Part shown: piece by piece, positions 24,920 to 33,477 of the stretch
Layout: every line of letters begins with the position of its first letter
Position numbering within the stretch: position 1 is the stretch's first letter
NCBI GenBank assembly: GCA_018400955.1
Contig: JAGYLH010000005.1
Location: 1 to 64,000 of the forward strand
Direction: 5' to 3'
DNA from: Bacteroidales bacterium
GTDB lineage: Bacteria > Bacteroidota > Bacteroidia > Bacteroidales > F082
Length of the DNA: 64,000 bases
Notes under the pieces: model-generated
What the model was told of the DNA's origin: nothing
What the model saw: the letters and a program-made list of their open reading frames with translations, nothing else
The model's database searches: none
Position numbers and translations under genes: made by a program

Positions 24920-26017
24920 CTATGAAAGCTTGTAACGCTTGCCGGGGAGTGCTGATACAATACCGTCAAATTCAAGATTGAGCAACAATCCTGCAATTTT
25001 AGAGGAAGGCATTTGGCTTTGCACCATAATATCATCAATACCGGCTTCAGCATTTGCCTTTAGGATATCAACAATAATTGTTTCTTCAGTGGTAAATTCC
25101 CTGAAAAGTTTTGTTTGCTTGGCTTGCTTTGTCAGGTCTTCATCCCAACGCATAATGTATTTGATGTCGGAAGCACCCTCAAGCATGGCTGCACGGTTGG
25201 TTTTGATTAAAAAATTACAACCTTCACTGAATCTGTCCCCCACGCGTCCGGGCAAGGCGAACACATCCCGGCTATAAGAATTAGCGATGTCTGCTGTAAT
25301 TAAAGCACCACCTCTTTTTGCTGATTCCACAACCACTAAGGCATCCACCATACCTGCCACTATGCGGTTTCTTTTTGGAAAATTCTCCTTGTCAGGATTA
25401 GTTTGACTCATAAAATCAGTGAGTAAACCACCGTTTTCCAGCATTCTTTCAGCCAGCGATTTGTTAGCGTTGGGATAAATCCTGTCGAGGCCATGCGCAA
25501 GTACCCCAATTGTAGGAATATTGTGCTTTACTGATTCCCTGTGTGCACAGCTGTCAATCCCATATGCCAAGCCACTTACAACAATCACAGATAGACTTGC
25601 CAGGCTTTCCACCAATTGCTCACAAAAATGTTTACCGTAGCTGGTGGCGTTTCGCGTACCTACAATGCCTACAACCCTTTGCTGGTTGAGGTCGGTTGTG
25701 CCTTTGTAATAAATCATGATGGGGCTGTCAACACAATGCTGGAGACGTTTCGGGTATTTTTTATCCAGAAAAAACAAGGGGCTAATCTTGAACCTTTCGA
25801 TAAATTCAATTTCTTCTTCAGCCCTTTGCAACACTTTTTGATTTAGGATTTGCTGCAACGTAAATCCGCCTATTCCCGGAATCTTTTCCAGGCTTTTGCG
25901 TTTTTCTTTAAATACTGCTTCCGACCCGCCACAATAGGCTACTAGTTTCTTGCCATTCACATCGCCCACTCCGGGGATTAATGTGATGCCTATATTGTAG
26001 AGTAGTTGTGTTGACAT
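24920..26017 (-). CDS. dprA: DNA-processing protein DprA
   Basis: 365 aa. Residues about 1-70 form an HhH/SAM-like N-terminal domain (ITLIPGVGDVNGKKLVAYCGG, LEKIPGIGGFTLQQIL). The Rossmann core has VGTRNATSYGKHFCEQLVESL, VSGLAYGIDSCAHRESVK, and FPKRNRIVAGMVDALVVVESAKRGGALITADIA. The C-terminal winged helix (about 300-365) is present. DprA loads RecA on incoming single-stranded DNA in natural transformation. A TAATTTTG box at 26025-26032 lies so close to the ATG that the transcript would be leaderless or nearly so. Confidence 0.95.
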   Translation of the reverse strand: MSTQLLYNIGITLIPGVGDVNGKKLVAYCGGSEAVFKEKRKSLEKIPGIGGFTLQQILNQKVLQRAEEEIEFIERFKISPLFFLDKKYPKRLQHCVDSPIMIYYKGTTDLNQQRVVGIVGTRNATSYGKHFCEQLVESLASLSVIVVSGLAYGIDSCAHRESVKHNIPTIGVLAHGLDRIYPNANKSLAERMLENGGLLTDFMSQTNPDKENFPKRNRIVAGMVDALVVVESAKRGGALITADIANSYSRDVFALPGRVGDRFSEGCNFLIKTNRAAMLEGASDIKYIMRWDEDLTKQAKQTKLFREFTTEETIIVDILKANAEAGIDDIMVQSQMPSSKIAGLLLNLEFDGIVSALPGKRYKLS

Positions 26018-26024
26018 GAGGGGG

Positions 26025-26054
26025 CAAAATTAATAGAAAATTTTGGTAAATTTG
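26025..26054. promoter_or_regulatory. Back-to-back -7 boxes for dprA and the glycosyltransferase
   Basis: On the minus strand TAATTTTG (26025-26032) lies 7 bp before the dprA ATG. On the plus strand TAAATTTG (26047-26054) lies 21 bp before the ATG at 26076. Both fit TAnnTTTG. The two divergent promoters share less than 60 bp, so their -33 regions overlap the opposite transcription start. Confidence 0.5.
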
Positions 26055-26075
26055 CAGCACCACAGTACAAATGCC

Positions 26076-27164
26076 ATGAGCCAGAAAAGAATACTTGTTT
26101 GCCCTTTAAACTGGGGTATTGGCCATGCGGCGCGCCTGGTTCCCATTATTAATGAACTGATTGAAGCAGGGCATGAAGTTATAATTGCGGCTGATAAAGA
26201 TCCACTTGCTTTTCTTCAAATAGCTTTTCCCAAGCTTGAGTTTGTGGTTTTTTCCGGGTTTGAACCCTTTTATAGCTTAAGGAATACACAGGTGTTCAAC
26301 ACCCTTACTTCTGTTTTTTCTATTCAAAAAGCTGCTGCAGCCGATCATCGATTTGTTGAAAACCTGGTTAAAACCCGAAATATTAGTGGTGTAATTTCGG
26401 ACAACCGCTTTGGGGCATATAGCAGGCAAGTGCCCAGTGTTTTTATTACGCATCAGTTGCATATCAAGGTGCCCTTGTTTTTATCGCCTTTCAGGTTTTT
26501 TGTTGATGGGTTCAACCATTTTTTTATCAAGCGCTTTACCGAATGTTGGGTGCCCGATTTTGAATTTTCACCAACCCTATCAGGCAAGCTTTCTCATCCA
26601 CCCATTGCCGGTTTGCCCGTGCATTTTATCGGGCCACTTAGCCGTTTTGCAGGTCTGAATGGCCTGGAAGATGCCAAACCCATTAAATATGATGTACTTG
26701 CCTTGCTTTCGGGGCCTGAGCCACAGCGAACGCTGTTGGAAATGAAAATCATCAGGGAAATCAATGGCCTGCCAATCAAAGTGTGTATCCTGAGGGGGAA
26801 GCCCGGTTTTGATAAAAAGCTTAAGCAAACAGACAAACTGCATTTGTTCAACCATGCCAATGACGAATTACTACTTGATTTGATGCAGTCTTCCAACTTT
26901 ATCATTTCACGCTCCGGATATTCTACCATTATGGACCTTATTGCATTGAAAAAGAAAGCTTTTTTTGTGCCTACTCCCGGGCAAACGGAGCAGGAATACC
27001 TTGCAAGACGCATGAGCGGTAACAGCTGGTTCAATTGGGGCAAACAGGAACACTTCGATATTATGTACGCCTTAGCTGGTAGAAATGGTTTTGAACCGCC
27101 AGTTTTTTCGGCTTCACCCAACTTACTTGAAGACCGGATAACAGCCTGGATTGATTTACTATAA
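26076..27164 (+). CDS. Glycosyltransferase, MurG/GT28-like
   Basis: The ATG at 26076 (MSQKRILVCPLNWGIGHAARL) is preferred to the track start, giving 362 aa. GT-B fold: an N-terminal Gly-rich acceptor-side loop (NWGIGHAARLVPIINELIEAGHEV) and a C-terminal donor-binding half (LFNHANDELLLDLMQSSNFIISRSGYSTIMDLIALKKKAFFVPTPGQTEQ), which resembles the MurG/UDP-glycosyltransferase GGxxT...E region. No membrane segment is present, so it is probably a peripheral cytoplasmic enzyme. Substrate unknown. It is monocistronic between dprA and the hemerythrin operon. Confidence 0.83.
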   Translation: MSQKRILVCPLNWGIGHAARLVPIINELIEAGHEVIIAADKDPLAFLQIAFPKLEFVVFSGFEPFYSLRNTQVFNTLTSVFSIQKAAAADHRFVENLVKTRNISGVISDNRFGAYSRQVPSVFITHQLHIKVPLFLSPFRFFVDGFNHFFIKRFTECWVPDFEFSPTLSGKLSHPPIAGLPVHFIGPLSRFAGLNGLEDAKPIKYDVLALLSGPEPQRTLLEMKIIREINGLPIKVCILRGKPGFDKKLKQTDKLHLFNHANDELLLDLMQSSNFIISRSGYSTIMDLIALKKKAFFVPTPGQTEQEYLARRMSGNSWFNWGKQEHFDIMYALAGRNGFEPPVFSASPNLLEDRITAWIDLL

Positions 27165-27223
27165 TAAATGCTGGCTGCTCATTGAATTGTGTTGTCTGCC
27201 AGTTTTTCTTAAATCAAGTTAAA

Positions 27224-27250
27224 TTGATGACTCAGCAAATACTACTTTTG
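27224..27250 (+). promoter_or_regulatory. Promoter of the hemerythrin-LuxR-flavodoxin operon
   Basis: TTG at 27224-27226, a 16-nt spacer, then TACTTTTG at 27243-27250. The spacing is slightly short. It lies 47 bp before the ATG at 27297. Confidence 0.5.
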
Positions 27251-27296
27251 TATTTATAATCGTTCTAAATAGAAACAAATCTATTATTGCCTCATT

Positions 27297-28031
27297 ATGC
27301 GCATTCAAAAGGACTTAAAGATGGCTGACGTCATTCACATGAACCACCATTTGCTTCATGTAATCAATCGTTTCGGGATTCAACTCGGGTTTGGCGACAA
27401 TACAGTGGAAGAAGTTTGCAGGAACTACAATGTTAACCTTGATTTTTTTCTGGAAATTGTGAACACCTATCACGACCCGACTTATTTTCCGCTGGGGGAT
27501 TTGCAGAAATTCCCTGCCTCTATGCTGATCAGGTATCTACAAAAAACGCATCAGTTTTACCTTGAAGTTAAAATACCCGAAATAGAGGTTGCTATCCAGA
27601 ACCTTATTGATAATGTTGCTTTTGAAGCGGATCACTTGCACTTGCTAAAGGATTTTTTCAACAATTATAAAAATGAACTCACAGACCATATTAATAAGGA
27701 GGAACAACGTGTATATCCATATGCCCTGGCACTGGAACATCAACTTGCCAATGAGGGCCATCTCCTTGAAGAAGGTTTGGTGAAGGCCAATTACAGCATT
27801 CACGATTATGAAGAAGATCATGATGATGTGGAATCCAAACTGTTTGATTTAAAAAACATTATCATTAAATACCTGCCATCGCCCCTGGAAAGTGTGCGCT
27901 TCAACAGCATATTGCATGAGCTTTTTGAGCTGGAAAAAGACCTCAACAATCATGGACATATAGAAGACCTGATTCTAATTCCCATTGTGGAAAGGATGGA
28001 ATCAGAAGTGGCCCACAGAATTGCTAAATAG
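27297..28031 (+). CDS. Hemerythrin-domain protein, RIC/ScdA-like
   Basis: 244 aa. Residues about 1-75 resemble the N-terminal segment of ScdA/RIC proteins (MNHHLLHVINRFGIQLGFGDNTVEEVC) but lack the CC pair of canonical ScdA. Residues about 95-240 are a hemerythrin-like four-helix bundle with spaced metal ligands: ADHLHLLKDF, ELTDHINKEEQ, DYEEDHDDVE and HELFELEKDLNNHGHIED. RIC proteins repair iron-sulfur clusters damaged by nitric oxide or oxidants, but other hemerythrins sense or store oxygen. It is the first gene of a four-gene operon with a LuxR-type regulator 6 bp downstream. Confidence 0.85.
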   Translation: MRIQKDLKMADVIHMNHHLLHVINRFGIQLGFGDNTVEEVCRNYNVNLDFFLEIVNTYHDPTYFPLGDLQKFPASMLIRYLQKTHQFYLEVKIPEIEVAIQNLIDNVAFEADHLHLLKDFFNNYKNELTDHINKEEQRVYPYALALEHQLANEGHLLEEGLVKANYSIHDYEEDHDDVESKLFDLKNIIIKYLPSPLESVRFNSILHELFELEKDLNNHGHIEDLILIPIVERMESEVAHRIAK

Positions 28032-28037
28032 CCAATT

Positions 28038-28652
28038 ATGAAGCAATTGCGTATTTTATTGATTGAGGAATCATTCATAGTAAGGGAAGGGGTTAAAACC
28101 CTATTAAGCCTGTTGGGAAGGCCCTACAGTATGGAGGAATGTGAGGCCCTAAGCATGGGCCTTAGCCGGTTGTTGAGTAGAATTGAACCAAATATTGTAA
28201 TTGTAAATCCCATCCTGTTAAAGGATTATTCAGTTTATCCCCGAAAAATAAACAATAAAGCAGTGTTTTTCGTTGGCCTTTGCGATGATTCGGTTGATAA
28301 GCAGTTGTCAGGACGTTTCGATTTTGTCTTGTCAATAAAAGATGACAAAGTTAGCTTGTTACAACAGCTTGAAAAAATCCTCGAAAAAGCAAATTTTGGC
28401 AGTAATCACCAGGAATCAAATACCCTGAGTGAGCGCGAAACATCTGTTTTAAAGTGTGTTGCACTGGGACTTACAAACAATGAAATTGGCGAAAAACTTT
28501 TTATAAGTACCCATACCGTTATGACGCACCGCAAGAATATCACCAGAAAATTGGGTATAAAAACTGTAAGTGGCTTAACTGTATATGCCATACTTAATAA
28601 ATTGATAAAAGTTGAAGAACTGCAAATTACAGTAAACAAGGAAGATGAATGA
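28038..28652 (+). CDS. LuxR/NarL-type regulator with a degenerate receiver
   Basis: 204 aa. Residues about 1-115 have the size and start of a response-regulator receiver (MKQLRILLIEESFIVREGVKTLL) but the acidic pair is EE-S instead of DD and the phospho-acceptor position reads IVIVNPILLKD, without Asp. Residues about 135-200 form a standard LuxR HTH: LSERETSVLKCVALGLTNNEIGEKLFISTHTVMTHRKNITRKLGI. Phosphorylation control is therefore unlikely. Its stop overlaps the flavodoxin start by 4 bp (ATGA), so it is firmly in the operon. A co-regulator of this operon is the natural guess. Confidence 0.88.
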   Translation: MKQLRILLIEESFIVREGVKTLLSLLGRPYSMEECEALSMGLSRLLSRIEPNIVIVNPILLKDYSVYPRKINNKAVFFVGLCDDSVDKQLSGRFDFVLSIKDDKVSLLQQLEKILEKANFGSNHQESNTLSERETSVLKCVALGLTNNEIGEKLFISTHTVMTHRKNITRKLGIKTVSGLTVYAILNKLIKVEELQITVNKEDE

Positions 28653-29188
28653 AAGCAAAGGGTAGGATTGCTATATTTTACGGGAGTTCCACCGGCAATA
28701 CAAAAAAAGTATCGAACGAACTTGCTGATAAATTTGAACATGCCCACAAGTTGAATGTTGAATATGCAAGCAAAAATGATCTGGAAGCCTTTGATTTTTT
28801 AATTTTTGGGGTGCCAACATGGGGCATTGGCGATATGCAGCATGATTGGGAAAACTTTCTTAAAATCGTGCAAAAGTCTAATCTGTCAGATAAAATTGTG
28901 GCACTTTTTGGATTGGGTGACCAAAAAAACTACCCAGATAGTTTTGTTGATGGGCTGGGTTTTTTGTACGATAGCATTTGCAGCAAAGCAAAAATCATTG
29001 GTAAGTGGCCCGGCAGTGGATACAATTTTAAGCAATCAAAAGCACTAAAAAATGGATCTTTTGTGGGGCTTGCAATCGATTGCCAAAATCAACCACATCT
29101 TACCCAATCACGCATCAATGACTGGTCTGTCCAGCTTAAAGGTGAATGGGAAGCACTAAAGTTACAGCATGCCAACGACAATTTTTAG
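28649..29188 (+). CDS. Flavodoxin (first of two)
   Basis: 179 aa, a long-chain flavodoxin. The FMN phosphate loop is FYGSSTGNTKKV (about residues 10-20), and the flavin-stacking residues lie in VPTWGIGDMQHDWENF (Trp) and GLGDQKNYPDSFVDGLG (Tyr). It carries single electrons in the cytoplasm, often replacing ferredoxin. The C-terminus has an extra tail (WEALKLQHANDNF). It overlaps the regulator gene by 4 bp and is followed by a second flavodoxin gene. The two proteins share most motifs but are clearly divergent. Confidence 0.93.
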   Translation: MKAKGRIAIFYGSSTGNTKKVSNELADKFEHAHKLNVEYASKNDLEAFDFLIFGVPTWGIGDMQHDWENFLKIVQKSNLSDKIVALFGLGDQKNYPDSFVDGLGFLYDSICSKAKIIGKWPGSGYNFKQSKALKNGSFVGLAIDCQNQPHLTQSRINDWSVQLKGEWEALKLQHANDNF

Positions 29189-29189
29189 T

Positions 29190-29197
29190 TATTTTTG
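29190..29197 (+). promoter_or_regulatory. -7 box (TATTTTTG) for the second flavodoxin
   Basis: TATTTTTG starts one base after the stop of the first flavodoxin gene and lies 38 bp before the next ATG. No -33 TTG was found. If used, the second flavodoxin could be expressed independently of the operon. Confidence 0.4.
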
Positions 29198-29234
29198 CAT
29201 TTCGATTTTTTTTATAAACTGAAATAGACATCTA

Positions 29235-29735
29235 ATGGAAACGATAGGAATATTTTACGGATCAACCTCCGGGGCAACAAAAACAGTGGCGGAGAGAATT
29301 CAAAAAGCATTTGGTAAAAAGGCTGAACTTCATGATATTAAGGAGGCTAATATTGAAATGATTCAGGGTTATACTAACCTCATTTTCGGCACCTCCGCAT
29401 GGGGAATTGGCGATATGCAGGATGATTGGGAAGATTTTATAGATGAACTGAACGAGGTTGACTTCAAAGGGAAATCAGTGGCTTTGTTTGGCACCGGCGA
29501 CCAAGATGAATACCCGGAAAGCTTTGTCGATGGCCTGGGCACTCTATATTGCCGTTTGCCTGACAAATCAGTTGTGGTAGGCTCCTGGCCAAAGGAAGGG
29601 TATGACTACTATTTTTCGCTGGCCGAAAAAGACGATAATTTTGTTGGGCTGGTCATTGATGAGCACCAACAGGCTGATAAAACAGATGAGCGTATTGCTA
29701 AGTGGGTTGATAAACTAAAAAAAGAGATGGTTTAA
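29235..29735 (+). CDS. Flavodoxin (second of two)
   Basis: 166 aa long-chain flavodoxin: FYGSTSGATKTVAERIQ at the N-terminus, FGTSAWGIGDMQDDWEDF and FGTGDQDEYPESFVDGLGTLY for the flavin-stacking loops. This is closer to the standard FldA pattern than its neighbour. It lies 46 bp after the first flavodoxin with a possible promoter in the gap, and a strong terminator follows. One copy may be a housekeeping carrier and the other stress-induced; that is inference. Confidence 0.94.
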   Translation: METIGIFYGSTSGATKTVAERIQKAFGKKAELHDIKEANIEMIQGYTNLIFGTSAWGIGDMQDDWEDFIDELNEVDFKGKSVALFGTGDQDEYPESFVDGLGTLYCRLPDKSVVVGSWPKEGYDYYFSLAEKDDNFVGLVIDEHQQADKTDERIAKWVDKLKKEMV

Positions 29736-29750
29736 GACCTTATCAAAATA

Positions 29751-29790
29751 AAAAAAATCCGTGTCGAGTATAACCGGCACGGATTTTTTT
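29751..29790. terminator. Bidirectional intrinsic terminator
   Basis: A-run, stem ATCCGTGTCG/CGGCACGGAT (10 bp, one G-U), then TTTTTTT. The symmetric A- and T-runs suit termination from both sides: the flavodoxin gene (+) and the convergent dipeptidase gene (-). Confidence 0.9.
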
Positions 29791-29807
29791 ATTTACAATT
29801 TAAACAA

Positions 29808-31172
29808 CTATAATTCAGCGTAATGCTTGTAAAAAGCGGCAATGGTTTCAATGCCTCTGTAGTAACTATCCAGTGGGAAGTTTTCGTTTGGCGAGTGAAT
29901 CGCGTTTGATTCAAGACCAAATCCCATCAAAACAGATTTCAGACCCAATACATCTTCAAAAGTGGAGATAATCGGAATGCTTCCGCCACTGCGCAATGGG
30001 ATAGGCATTTTGCCGTAAGTGTCGTTGTAAGCCTTTTCGGCAGCTTTGTAAGCAGGTAAATCAATTGGGCAAACATAAGCCTGTCCGCCATGGAGCACTT
30101 TCACATTTACCTTTACTGATTTTGGGGCGATTTTCTCAAAATGTTCCTTAAACATCACGGCAATTTTTTCGTGGTTTTGGTTGGGGACCAAGCGGCACGA
30201 AATTTTCGCCTGGGCTTTGGATGGAAGCACTGTTTTGGCCCCTTCGCCAATATAACCGCCCCAAATGCCACACACGTCAAATGTAGGCCTGATACCTGTG
30301 TGCTCAATGGTGGTATAGCCTTTTTCGCCACGAAGTTCGGCTACATCAATTGCTTTTTTGTATTCGTCAATGTCAAGTGGTGCCTTGTTGAGCAACTCGC
30401 GCTCTTCTGGTGAAGATTCCAGCACATCATCATAAAATCCGGGAATGGTAATGTGGTTGTTTTCGTCCAACATGGAAGCAATCATTTCGGCCAGTGTGTT
30501 GATGGGATTGGCAACAGCACCACCAAACAAGCCTGAATGCAGGTCGCGGTTGGGGCCTGTCACTTCTACTTCCCAATAAGCCAAACCACGCAATCCCGTA
30601 GTGATGGCTGGGATATCCGGAGCCAAAATCCCGGTGTCGGAAACGATAATAATGTCAGCCTTGAGCATGTCTTTGTGTTCGGCACACCATTTGCCCAGGT
30701 TTGGCGAGCCAATTTCTTCCTCGCCTTCAATCATAAATTTTACATTGCAGCTCAAGCTATTGGTTTTTACCAATGTTTCAAATGCCTTGGCGTGCATAAA
30801 ACCCTGTCCTTTGTCATCATCAGCGCCGCGGGCATATATTTTGCCGTCGCGGATTTCGGGTTCAAATGGCGGGCTTTTCCATAAGTCCAGCGGGTCAACT
30901 GGCATTACGTCATAATGGGCATAAACCAACACAGTGGGTAAAGCCGGGTCAATAATTTTTTCGCCATAAACTACAGGATTGCCATCCGAAGGCATCACCA
31001 CTGCTTTGTCAGCACCGGCTTTAAGTATTGTTTCTTTCCAGTATTCTGCTGCTTTTAGCATATCTGGCTTGTGGTCGGCAATCGAACTGATGGAAGGGAT
31101 TCTGATAAGGCCAAACAATTCGTCCAAAAAGCGTTGTTTGTTCTCTTCAATGTACTGTTTAATAGGGGTCAT
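29808..31172 (-). CDS. M20 family dipeptidase
   Basis: The track ORF runs far upstream into the promoter region; the ATG at 31172 gives MTPIKQYIEENKQRFLDELFGLIRIPSISS, a normal M20 start (454 aa). Zinc-site motifs: VLVYAHYDVMPVDP, GADDDKGQGFMH, FMIEGEEEIGSPN and a C-terminal His in SNAIHSPNENFPLDSYYRGIETI. The lid/dimerisation domain is between about residues 200 and 330. No signal peptide, so it is a cytoplasmic enzyme that hydrolyses dipeptides with broad specificity. It is divergent from the GAPDH gene. Confidence 0.94.
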   Translation of the reverse strand: MTPIKQYIEENKQRFLDELFGLIRIPSISSIADHKPDMLKAAEYWKETILKAGADKAVVMPSDGNPVVYGEKIIDPALPTVLVYAHYDVMPVDPLDLWKSPPFEPEIRDGKIYARGADDDKGQGFMHAKAFETLVKTNSLSCNVKFMIEGEEEIGSPNLGKWCAEHKDMLKADIIIVSDTGILAPDIPAITTGLRGLAYWEVEVTGPNRDLHSGLFGGAVANPINTLAEMIASMLDENNHITIPGFYDDVLESSPEERELLNKAPLDIDEYKKAIDVAELRGEKGYTTIEHTGIRPTFDVCGIWGGYIGEGAKTVLPSKAQAKISCRLVPNQNHEKIAVMFKEHFEKIAPKSVKVNVKVLHGGQAYVCPIDLPAYKAAEKAYNDTYGKMPIPLRSGGSIPIISTFEDVLGLKSVLMGFGLESNAIHSPNENFPLDSYYRGIETIAAFYKHYAEL

Positions 31173-31297
31173 CTTTAAATGTTTGATTAGTACTACGATT
31201 AATTTGGCCATAAAATTACTGCTTTTTCTTAGTTCCTGAAACGGAATTCTGATTTTTCGAATCCAAAAAAGTGCTTTTTTTAGCTGCATGAAAGGCC

Positions 31298-31305
31298 TAA
31301 CTTTG
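31298..31305 (+). promoter_or_regulatory. -7 box (TAACTTTG) for the GAPDH gene
   Basis: TAACTTTG matches TAnnTTTG and lies 24 bp before the ATG at 31330. A T-rich stretch rather than a clear TTG occupies the -33 position. Confidence 0.45.
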
Positions 31306-31329
31306 CCGTTGATTGAAAATGTAACTATC

Positions 31330-32345
31330 ATGACACGTATAAAAATTGCCATCAACGGCTTTGGCCGCATTGGCCGGATCACTTTCAGGAAGCTGGTTCA
31401 TCATCCTGCAATTGAAGTGGTAGCTGTGAACGATCTGGCAGAAGCGGCCAACCTGGCCCATTTGGTAAAATATGATTCGGTTCAGGGAGGCTATCCCGGT
31501 GAGGTTGGGCACGACGAAAACCATATTTACATCAATGGCAGCAAAGTGCTGGTATTGTCTGAGCCAGATCCGACAAAGCTTCCCTGGAAAACCCTGGGGA
31601 TTGATATAGTGCTGGAATCGACCGGTTTATTCACTGATCCGCGCAAAGCTATTTTACACATTAGTGAATCAGGTGCCAAAAAAGTCATTATTTCGGCTCC
31701 AGCCAAAGACGACCACGAAAATGTAAAGTATGTTGTGCTGGGTGTAAATGATCACATTATTGACCGCAATGATGTTATGATTTCGAATGCCTCATGCACC
31801 ACCAACAATGTGGCCCCTTTGATTATGATTTTAAACGAGCTTTGGGGCGTGGAAAAGAGTTACAACGGTTCATTCCTACACCAAAGATCAGGAGAATCTG
31901 GTTGACAGCTACACAAGGATTGGCGACACTTGGGCGGGCAGCAGCTATTCCATTGTGCCCCACTACCACAGGGGCTGCCAAAGCAGCTACTAAAATATTT
32001 CCGCACCTCGTAAATAATTTGGGTGGTGCCGGCATCAGGTTCCGGTGCCCAATGGATCACTCACCGACCTCACCTGCACCCTCGCAAAATCAACCGGTGT
32101 GGAAGCCATTAGCCAAGCATTTGAAAGTGCAGCCCAGTCGCGTTTGAAAGGGATTTTGCAATATACCGAAGATCCAATCGTATCAGCTGATATCATCGAG
32201 TAATACCCATTTCGGCCATTTTGATTTTCCGTCTCACCGCCGTTTTGGGCGATAAAAACAAGCTGGTGAAGGTGGTAGCCTGGTATGACAACGAAATGGG
32301 CTATGCCAGCCGGCTGGTGGAGTTGATAGAAAAAATTCCGCCTGA
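31330..32345 (+). pseudogene. gap: gap, glyceraldehyde-3-phosphate dehydrogenase, frame-broken
   Basis: The ATG at 31330 gives MTRIKIAINGFGRIGRITFRK. The first 175 codons are intact and include the catalytic ISNASCTTNNVAPL. From about 31855 the frame is lost repeatedly, yet the rest is legible in pieces: PTTTGAAKAATKIFPHL, LKGILQYTEDPIVSADII and KVVAWYDNEMGYASRLVELIEKI. The stop would be the TGA at 32343 once a missing base is restored; total length (about 338 aa) is normal. It is glycolytic and normally essential, and the lesions include extra and missing bases, so I suspect sequencing or consensus errors. Confidence 0.85.
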
Positions 32346-32349
32346 GCGG

Positions 32350-33403
32350 ATGTTAAAAAATGCTGATTACCTTATTGTTGGCCAGGAGTTGGCTGTGCTT
32401 TGCCTGGCTTTTGAACGCTTCTTGAAGCAGGTCAATCCGTAGTTGTAGTTGATCAAGGCCCTGAAACAGCAGCTTCGGTTGTGGGCGCTGGTATTATGAA
32501 TCCCCTTGTGTTTCGCTACATAACACAAAGCTGGAAAGCAGATGTTTATTTCGGGAAGGCCAATTCATTTTATCAGTCCTTGAGAGGTATTTTGAAAAGA
32601 AATTGCTTTTAGTTTTGCCTGTAATCAGGTTGCTGGCTTAGAAGGCGAAGTTTACTGTGGGCTGCAAAATCAGAACAAGCCAATATTGCGAAATGGACTG
32701 ATGGGGAAGTTTGTTTTCCACTTAAGCAAGAAATATTGCATATCCCCACGGTGCTGTTTCAGTTGAAGCTGCACGAGTTGATATGGCTTTGTTCACGGGT
32801 TTGATAAAGGCGTTTTTAGTTTCTAACGGGGCTTTTCTGAAAAGGAAAAATTGACGCCTTATCGCCTTTGCAATAATAATGAATCAGGATTTGTTTATGA
32901 AGGAATTTCGGCCAAAAATATTGTTTCTGCGAAGGATTTTATGCCGCAAAAAACCCCTTGTTTAATTTTGTGCCTTTCAGACCGGTAAGGGCGAACTGCT
33001 TACTTTGCACATCCCTGGGTTGGAGGCAAACCATATCATCAATCGGGATGTTTTTATTTTACCTATAGGCAATCAAATGTTTCGTGTTGGCTCCAATTAC
33101 GATTGGGACGACCTTACGCTGTTACCTACCGAAATGACCCGCACAAGCTTGCTTGAAAAATTGGAACTTTTTCTAAAATTGCCATACAAAGTGGTCGGAC
33201 ATCAAGCTGGCATTCGGCCTTCTGTTGCTGATCGAAGGCCGGTTATTGGCCGCCATCCAAAACTTCCAAATGTTTTTATACTGAATGGCCTTGGCGCAAA
33301 AGGAGCCATGCTTGCTCCCGCAATGGCAGAACAACTGGTGAATCTTTTGATTAAGGACACAAAAATTGATACCGAGGTGGATGTAGGGCGATTTTGGAAA
33401 TGA
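32350..33403 (+). pseudogene. FAD-dependent (DAO family) oxidoreductase, frame-broken
   Basis: Starts at the ATG at 32350: MLKNADYLIVGQELAVLC, a damaged FAD-binding GxGxxG (the expected GLAG is read as ELAV). The next pieces, VVVDQGPETAASVVGAGIMNP and YITQSWKADV, lie in another frame. The intact C-terminal 132 codons (33005-33403) contain VGHQAGIRPSVADRRPVIG and LNGLGAKGAMLAPAMAEQL, typical of D-amino-acid-oxidase-like (glycine oxidase-type) proteins. About 350 aa in total, a normal length. The indel-rich stretch continues directly from gap, so one poor-quality patch covers both genes. Substrate unknown. Confidence 0.75.
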
Positions 33404-33477
33404 TCATTTTTCTCAATATGCCTTTTATCCAACAAATCTTCATGCGTTAAAGACTGCTGAATCAGTAGATGGGCCGG

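Noticed and set aside
31250-31265. TTCGAATCC, considered as a tRNA T-loop
   Set aside because: No acceptor, D or anticodon stems fit around it; the region is the promoter area between the dipeptidase and gap genes.
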